Below, one piece after another: positions 59,256 to 64,000 of a stretch of 64,000 nt of DNA. The notes beneath the pieces were generated by a model. The model had not been told where the DNA came from and did no database searches. It worked only from the letters and a program-made list of their open reading frames with translations. The translations under genes and the position numbers were made by a program. Positions within the stretch are counted from its first letter, which is position 1; each line of letters begins with the position of its first letter. This stretch comes from Vannielia litorea (GTDB lineage Bacteria > Pseudomonadota > Alphaproteobacteria > Rhodobacterales > Rhodobacteraceae), in NCBI RefSeq assembly GCF_019801175.1, contig NZ_JAHVJR010000001.1, positions 1,736,001 to 1,800,000 of the forward strand. The letters run 5' to 3'.

Positions 59256-59857
59256 CCGACTGGCTCTTCCAGCTCCTCGCCGCCTACGGCGTGCCGATCC
59301 TCGCCTGCGTCACCTTCGCCTCCTGCCTCTGCGTGCCGGTCCCCTCCTCGCTGCTGATGATCACCGGCGGGGCCTTCACCGCGACCGGCGATCTCACCCT
59401 CGCCTCGGTTGCCCTCGGGGCCTTTGCCGGGGCCGTGTTGGGCGATCAGGCCGGCTACCAGCTGGGACGCAGCAGCGGCCAGTGGATCGACGAGAAAATG
59501 GCCCACCGCCCTAAACGCCAGCAGCTCTTCACCCGCGCCCGCGAGTTCACCCTAAACCGCGGCGGTCCCGGCATCTTCCTCACCTGCTGGCTCTTCGCCC
59601 CGCTCGGCCCCTACGCCAACCTCGCCGCCGGCGCGAGCCGGATGAACTGGCTCACCTTCACCCTCTGGGGCCTCGCCGGAGAGGTGGTTTGGGTCGGCCT
59701 TTACGTTGGCCTTGGCCGCGCCTTTGCCGAGAACATCGAACTCGGCGCACAGGTCGCCTCGCAGGCCCTCGGTTTCCTCGCGGCCCTCGGCCTCACCATC
59801 TTCCTTGGCGTCTGGCTCATGCGCGTTATCCGACGGCAGAACAGCCGCGAAGACTAG
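59252..59857 (+). CDS. DedA/VTT family membrane protein
   Basis: 201 residues with several membrane helices. The DedA core shows VPVPSSLLMITGGAF, GDQAGYQLGR and a GPGIFLTCWLFAPLGPYANLAAGAS segment. DedA proteins likely flip lipid carriers or phospholipids. ATG overlaps the preceding gene stop (ATGA). Confidence 0.88.
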   Translation: MTDWLFQLLAAYGVPILACVTFASCLCVPVPSSLLMITGGAFTATGDLTLASVALGAFAGAVLGDQAGYQLGRSSGQWIDEKMAHRPKRQQLFTRAREFTLNRGGPGIFLTCWLFAPLGPYANLAAGASRMNWLTFTLWGLAGEVVWVGLYVGLGRAFAENIELGAQVASQALGFLAALGLTIFLGVWLMRVIRRQNSRED

Positions 59858-59940
59858 CGCGCGACTGCCTCACACTCCCGCTGCGAGTTTGCACCTGATC
59901 CAGCCGCCATAGGTCGGGACTATTCCCGACTCGGCAAGGA

Positions 59941-62900
59941 TCACCCCCGCGCCGCTACCCCGCACACCGCGTGCTCCAGCTCACCCCACGCCGTCCCGGC
60001 CATCGAGCGGAAGGTATAGAGCGCAAACCCCGCGCCCGTCCGCACCAGTGCCAGCGGCATGTGGCCTAACAGGCTCCGCGCCACCGCGCCCTCGGCCATC
60101 GTCTCAAGCTCCAGCGGCACCAGCCTTGCCAGCACCTCCGCTGCGCCCGCGCCCTCGAGCGCAAAGCCCACCCAGGCGTCGGACTGCTCCACCACCGCCG
60201 CGCCCTTCACCCGGCCCGGTTCGGCGCCAATGAGCATCGCCTGCCCCGCGCCCCACCAGCAGAGCCGCGCCACCCCCTTGGCCGCGCTCTCGCCCGGCGC
60301 CGGAAAGCCCATGCCCCCGAGCGTCACCTTGGCCCCGCCCAGCGGCAGCACCGCGAACATCGGGCGCGGTTCTAGCACCGAGAGTTGAACGTTCCCGGCC
60401 TCCACCGCCTCGCGCACCAAGGGCGCCGCAGCCTTCATGCTGGGTGAGCCCCAGTCCCCCTCGCCCTCCACCGGCCCGCGCATCCGCGTGCCTTCAGGGT
60501 CAAAGAACACCGGGTCGCAGACCTCCACCACCGCCCGCACATCGCGCAGGTGGTCAACAAAGCTCATTCGCTCGCCATGCCGCGCCCGGCCGTCTTTCAC
60601 GAACCCCAGCGCCAGCCCGCTCTCCAGCGTGGGCGACCAGCAGGCCGAGGTGGTGTAGCCCTGCGCGTTGACCCGCGTGGCCTCCGCGCCCTCGTCAAAC
60701 AGGAATGCCCCCGCGCTCAGCGCCTTCACCGCGCCCACCGCCCGCAGGCCGACCAACTGCTCGCGGTGCGGCCCGTCCGCCAGCCCCTCGCGCTGGCTCA
60801 TCACCTTGCCGATGCAATCCTTCGACGGGCTGACCATGCCGCCAAGCCCCACATCGCCCGCCGTCACCCGGCCGTGGATCTCGGCATGGGTCACAAAGCC
60901 CTTTTCGATCCGCAGAACGTTCAGCGCCTCCATCCCGTAGGCCCCGCCGCCCTCAGCCTCGCTTGCGGCCACCAGCGCCCCCCAGAGCGCCGCGCCATAG
61001 CGCGCAGGCACCGCAAGTTCCCAGCCCGCCTCGCCCGAAAAGCTGATCCGAAAGAGCCGCCCCGCGACCCCCGCCACATCCACCGCCGCGCAACCCATGA
61101 ACGGCAGCTCCGGCACCTCCTGCACCACCGCGCCCAGCACCGCCCGCGCCCGTGGCCCGGCCACGGCAAACTGCGCCCACTGCTCGGTGACCGAGATCGC
61201 CTGCACGTCCAGTTCCGGCGCCAGCACCTGCGCGGCAAAGTCCACATGCCGCATCACCGGCCCCGCCGCGCCCGTGGTGGTGGTCACGAGGTAATGCTCG
61301 GCCCCCAGCCGCGCCACGGTGCCATCGTCCATCACATGGCCATCCTCGCGCAGCATCAGCCCATAGCGCACCCGGCCCTCCTTCAGGCCCGACATCTTGC
61401 CAGTGTAGAGCAGGTCCAGCAGCGCCGCCGCCCCCGGCCCCTGCACGTCGATCTTGCCGAGCGTCGACACATCACACACGCCCACGGCCTCGCGCACCAT
61501 CCGCACCTCGCGGTCGCAGGCCTCGCGCCATGTCGTCTCGCCCGCCCGCGGAAAATACGAGGCCCGATACCACAGCCCCGCCTCCACCATCGGCGCGCCA
61601 GCTTCCACGGTGGCGGCGTGGCTCGTGGTCTCGCGCACCGGCGCAAACCCCTTGCCGCGCCCACCCGCGCCCATCGCGCCAATGCTCACCGGGGCAAAGG
61701 GCGGGCGATGGGTCGTGAGCCCGGTCTCTGCCAGCGTCCGCCCCGTGGCCTCCGCCAGCACCGCCATCGCCGCCTCTCCCGAGACGCGCCCCTGATCCGG
61801 CGCCATCCCCTGCGTGGTGTAACGCTTCGTGTGCTCGGCCCGGCCAAACCCCTCCTGCGCGGCAAGGCGAATGTCCTTCACCGTCACGTCGTTGCCCATG
61901 TCGAGGAAGGCGCGGCCCTTGAGGTCGACGAAATGCGGCGCCGCCTCGCGCGGCCCGTCCTCCGCCTCGGGCACCTCCGCCGCGCTCACGCCCAGCACCG
62001 AGGCCGCCGCCTCCGCACCCGAGCGCAGCGCCTCCGCCGTGCCTGCCAGCCCTGCCGCAGCGCCGGCCACCACCATCCCCGGCACCGCCCCCTCGGGCGC
62101 CAAAAACATGCCGTCCCGCCACTCCGGCTTCGCGCCCAGATGGGTTGCCAGCTGCACCTGCGGTACCCATCCGCCGCAAACCGCAAGCACGTCCGCCCCG
62201 ATCTCCCGCCTGCGCCCGGCCTGCACGGTGACCGATTGCACCCCCATCCGCCCCTGCACCGCCGCCACCTGCGCGCCCGCAAAGAACGGCGCGTCCACGC
62301 CCTCCGGCGCCTCCGCGCCTCCGCGGCTGTCGATCACCGCCACCGGCGGCAGGCCCACCGCCGCGAGCTCCCGCGCCGTGCGCGCCACGCCTGCGCCGCC
62401 ACCGAAGACCGCTACACGCGGCCCCGCGAGCACGCCCCAGCGGTTGAGGTAGCTGCGCACAGCGCCGCCCGCCATCACCCCGGGCCGGTCGTTGCCCGGA
62501 AAAGCCACCATCCGTTCCACCGCACCCGTCGCCAGCACGCTCGCCCCCGCCACGATTCGCCAGAAGCATGTGGCCGGAAGGTCCGCCCCCGGCTTCGCCA
62601 GATGCTCGCCCACCCGCTCAACGGCGGCGAATGTGCCGTGGTCGTACACGCCGGTCACGCAAGTCCGCGCCATCACCCGCACGTTGGGCATGGCCTCAAG
62701 CTCTGCAATCACGCCCGCCGCCCAAAGGTGGCCCGGCATGCCGCCCACCTCCTCGCGCTCGCCCAGCAACCGGCCGCCAAAACCGCTCTGCTCGTTGCAA
62801 AGGATCACCCGCTTGCCCGCCCGGCCCGCCGCCTGCGCCGCCGTCAGCCCGGCCGGCCCGCCGCCGATCACCAGCAGGTCGCAAAAGGCAAAGGCCTTCT

Positions 62901-63381
62901 CTTGCGGGGTGTCGTCATGGTCGCGGCTCAACGCCCCGATCCCCGCCGCCCGCCGGATGAACGGCTCGTAGAGCTTCAGCCAAAACTTCGGTGGCCACAT
63001 GAATGTCTTGTAGTAGAACCCCGCGCCAAGCCACGGGTGCAGCATGTCATTCATGCCCAGCACGTCGAACCCGAGCGAGGGCCAACGGTTCTGGCTCACC
63101 GCGCAGAACCCCTCGTAAAGCTCCGCCATCGTCGCCCGCTGGTTCGGCACCGGCCCCCAAGGGCCGCGCACCGTCACCAGCCCGTTCGGCTCCTCCGGCC
63201 CGGCGCTGAACAGCCCCCGTGGGCGGTGGTATTTGAACGAGCGTGCAATAACCCGCTGATCATTGGCGAGCAGCGCCGAGGCCAGCGTGTCCCCCGGATG
63301 CCCATGCATCATCTGCCCGTCGAACGAGAACGGCAGGCTCCGCCCCCGGTCCAGCGCATGTCCGCGTCCCTGAACCCTCAT
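59941..63381 (-). CDS. soxA: Sarcosine oxidase alpha-gamma fusion (SoxA-SoxG)
   Basis: 1146 residues, about 165 longer than usual SoxA. Residues 1 to ~970 are the alpha subunit: DGQMMHGHPGDTLASAL at the start, FAD/NAD-binding VIGGGPAGLTAAQAAGRAG (about 172-190) and a GCV-T-like folate domain ending VVEVCDPVFFDPEGTRM. From about 982 (MKAAAPLVREAVEAG) the sequence is gamma-subunit-like (SoxG: MFAVLPLGGAKVTLGG, SLLGHMPLALVR, FALYTFRSMAGTAWGEL). Gamma is normally a separate gene. Oxidises sarcosine/N-methyl groups with transfer to tetrahydrofolate. The ATG at 63381 has GAGGG upstream; GTG at 63396 is possible. Downstream of soxD. Confidence 0.88.
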   Translation of the reverse strand: MRVQGRGHALDRGRSLPFSFDGQMMHGHPGDTLASALLANDQRVIARSFKYHRPRGLFSAGPEEPNGLVTVRGPWGPVPNQRATMAELYEGFCAVSQNRWPSLGFDVLGMNDMLHPWLGAGFYYKTFMWPPKFWLKLYEPFIRRAAGIGALSRDHDDTPQEKAFAFCDLLVIGGGPAGLTAAQAAGRAGKRVILCNEQSGFGGRLLGEREEVGGMPGHLWAAGVIAELEAMPNVRVMARTCVTGVYDHGTFAAVERVGEHLAKPGADLPATCFWRIVAGASVLATGAVERMVAFPGNDRPGVMAGGAVRSYLNRWGVLAGPRVAVFGGGAGVARTARELAAVGLPPVAVIDSRGGAEAPEGVDAPFFAGAQVAAVQGRMGVQSVTVQAGRRREIGADVLAVCGGWVPQVQLATHLGAKPEWRDGMFLAPEGAVPGMVVAGAAAGLAGTAEALRSGAEAAASVLGVSAAEVPEAEDGPREAAPHFVDLKGRAFLDMGNDVTVKDIRLAAQEGFGRAEHTKRYTTQGMAPDQGRVSGEAAMAVLAEATGRTLAETGLTTHRPPFAPVSIGAMGAGGRGKGFAPVRETTSHAATVEAGAPMVEAGLWYRASYFPRAGETTWREACDREVRMVREAVGVCDVSTLGKIDVQGPGAAALLDLLYTGKMSGLKEGRVRYGLMLREDGHVMDDGTVARLGAEHYLVTTTTGAAGPVMRHVDFAAQVLAPELDVQAISVTEQWAQFAVAGPRARAVLGAVVQEVPELPFMGCAAVDVAGVAGRLFRISFSGEAGWELAVPARYGAALWGALVAASEAEGGGAYGMEALNVLRIEKGFVTHAEIHGRVTAGDVGLGGMVSPSKDCIGKVMSQREGLADGPHREQLVGLRAVGAVKALSAGAFLFDEGAEATRVNAQGYTTSACWSPTLESGLALGFVKDGRARHGERMSFVDHLRDVRAVVEVCDPVFFDPEGTRMRGPVEGEGDWGSPSMKAAAPLVREAVEAGNVQLSVLEPRPMFAVLPLGGAKVTLGGMGFPAPGESAAKGVARLCWWGAGQAMLIGAEPGRVKGAAVVEQSDAWVGFALEGAGAAEVLARLVPLELETMAEGAVARSLLGHMPLALVRTGAGFALYTFRSMAGTAWGELEHAVCGVAARG

Positions 63382-63412
63382 GCCCGGCCCTCGCACATCA
63401 GGGAAATCGCCC

Positions 63413-63676
63413 TCACCGCGCTACCTCCCGCGCCAGCGTCACGCCCAGCACCTCGTGGCTCGCGGTATCGCGCTCCACCACCAGCCAACTGGCGCAGCCC
63501 GCGCCGTGATACCACAGCTCCCGGCTCGGCCCGCAGGCGTTCACCCGGTTGTGCAGGTAATCGTCCCACGCCTCCGCGCCCGCCTCGGGATCAGGCCGCG
63601 CCACAAGCTCGGCCCCGCCCACCGGCGTAAACTCGCGGCTGTCTCTCTCGCCGCACAGAGGGCAGGCCACTCTCAT
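63413..63676 (-). CDS. soxD: Sarcosine oxidase subunit delta
   Basis: Small zinc-binding subunit of heterotetrameric sarcosine oxidase, 87 residues. CPLCGERDSREF and NRVNACGPSRELWYHGAGCASWLVVERDT are conserved in SoxD, with the usual Cys/His ligand set. The alpha-gamma gene follows 31 bases after its stop. soxB is not directly upstream as it normally is. Confidence 0.93.
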   Translation of the reverse strand: MRVACPLCGERDSREFTPVGGAELVARPDPEAGAEAWDDYLHNRVNACGPSRELWYHGAGCASWLVVERDTASHEVLGVTLAREVAR

Positions 63677-63680
63677 CGCG

Positions 63681-64000
63681 TCATCCCTCGCATTCCGGCT
63701 CCATCGCCCCGTCGAGCCGGAACAGCGTCACCGCATATCCCCCGCCCTCGGTTCTGTCGGCCAGCACCGCGCCGCCGTCGCAGGCGGCGGGGTTGCCATG
63801 CAGCCCCAGCCCGATGCTGCGGATCAGCAGCCGCGTATCGCTCTCTTCCACGATCTGGATGAACCCCTGATCGCAGCCGTCAAAACAGGTCTCTGCCGCA
63901 GGGTCCGCACCGTTAACCGCTGGCCCACCCGCCTCACAGACCATGTCCGAGAAGTAGCGCTCACCGACCTCGCCCGGCGCAATGCCCTCCGCCTCTGGCG
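63681..64000 (-). CDS. Unknown Cys-containing protein (5' partial)
   Basis: The frame stays open to the right edge (at least 106 codons visible), so the start is outside the window. Cysteines in TCFDGCDQG, PAACDGG, VCEAGG and the C-terminal ECEG suggest disulfides and export. No family recognised. It stops 4 bases before soxD. Its position where soxB is expected is unusual. Confidence 0.55.
   Translation of the reverse strand, partial: PEAEGIAPGEVGERYFSDMVCEAGGPAVNGADPAAETCFDGCDQGFIQIVEESDTRLLIRSIGLGLHGNPAACDGGAVLADRTEGGGYAVTLFRLDGAMEPECEG

Noticed and set aside
1..64000. Prophage, insertion sequence, integron or CRISPR content
   Set aside because: No integrase, transposase, phage structural gene or regular spacer-repeat array was recognised in either strand.

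Overview
The window looks like a chromosomal segment of a marine-type Rhodobacterales (Roseobacter-group) alphaproteobacterium. The DNA is very GC-rich with strong third-position G/C bias. The gene content and neighbourhoods are typical of that order: surA-pdxA-rsmA, prmC-prfA, trpGD-(DUF3592)-trpC-moaC-moeA-lexA-comEC-gltX-gltA, ccmF-ccmH, B12-dependent nrdJ, a DUF6525-like protein and a sarcosine oxidase locus. Assignments come from reading protein motifs and family resemblance; no database search was run.

Layout. 1-3.2 kb: envelope chaperone, B6 synthesis and rRNA methylation (surA, pdxA, rsmA). 3.4-4.05 kb: an isolated AT-richer DUF3800 gene. 4.3-7.0 kb: DUF4167 protein, prmC and prfA. 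7.1-14.7 kb: small exported or membrane proteins, agmatinase with an M20 amidohydrolase, mazG, a periplasmic Fe(III)-binding protein, a SlyD-like PPIase, a PPOX flavoprotein and an L,D-transpeptidase lipoprotein. 15.1-16.9 kb: an atypical low-GC gene fusing a Clp N-terminal domain, a TIR domain and a C-terminal membrane segment; it is the best candidate for an undescribed (probably defence) system. 17.1-24.7 kb: SGNH lipoprotein, nrdJ with a long leader, tRNA-Pro(UGG), cold-shock/DUF192 pair, pdxH. 24.8-30 kb: fabI, a K+ uptake pair (ktrA/ktrB), gpt and an aminotransferase.

30-46.6 kb is a core biosynthetic block: ppiD-trpE, an opposed polysaccharide-deacetylase gene with a very long Ala/Glu/Pro/Val tract, trpG-trpD-DUF3592-trpC-moaC-moeA, lexA with a clear SOS box, opposed comEC, gltX and gltA ending in a strong terminator. 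46.7-50 kb holds a PaaG-like enoyl-CoA hydratase with ccmH and ccmF. 50.1-53.9 kb holds an EEP phosphatase, cardiolipin synthase and a COG0523 metallochaperone behind a Zur-like box. 54.1-59.9 kb holds two Fe-S assembly factors, a periplasmic GDPD behind a Pho-box-like array, a Gly/Asn-rich exported protein, a CoxE-like VWA protein and a DedA protein. 59.9-64 kb holds sarcosine oxidase genes in which the alpha and gamma subunits are fused in one frame, then soxD and a partial unknown gene.

No rRNA, CRISPR array, integrase, transposase or prophage gene was recognised. The two AT-richer genes (DUF3800 and Clp-N-TIR) look like single-gene acquisitions into an otherwise core region. Two intergenic sites share an unusual array of GCAT cores repeated every 11 bp.
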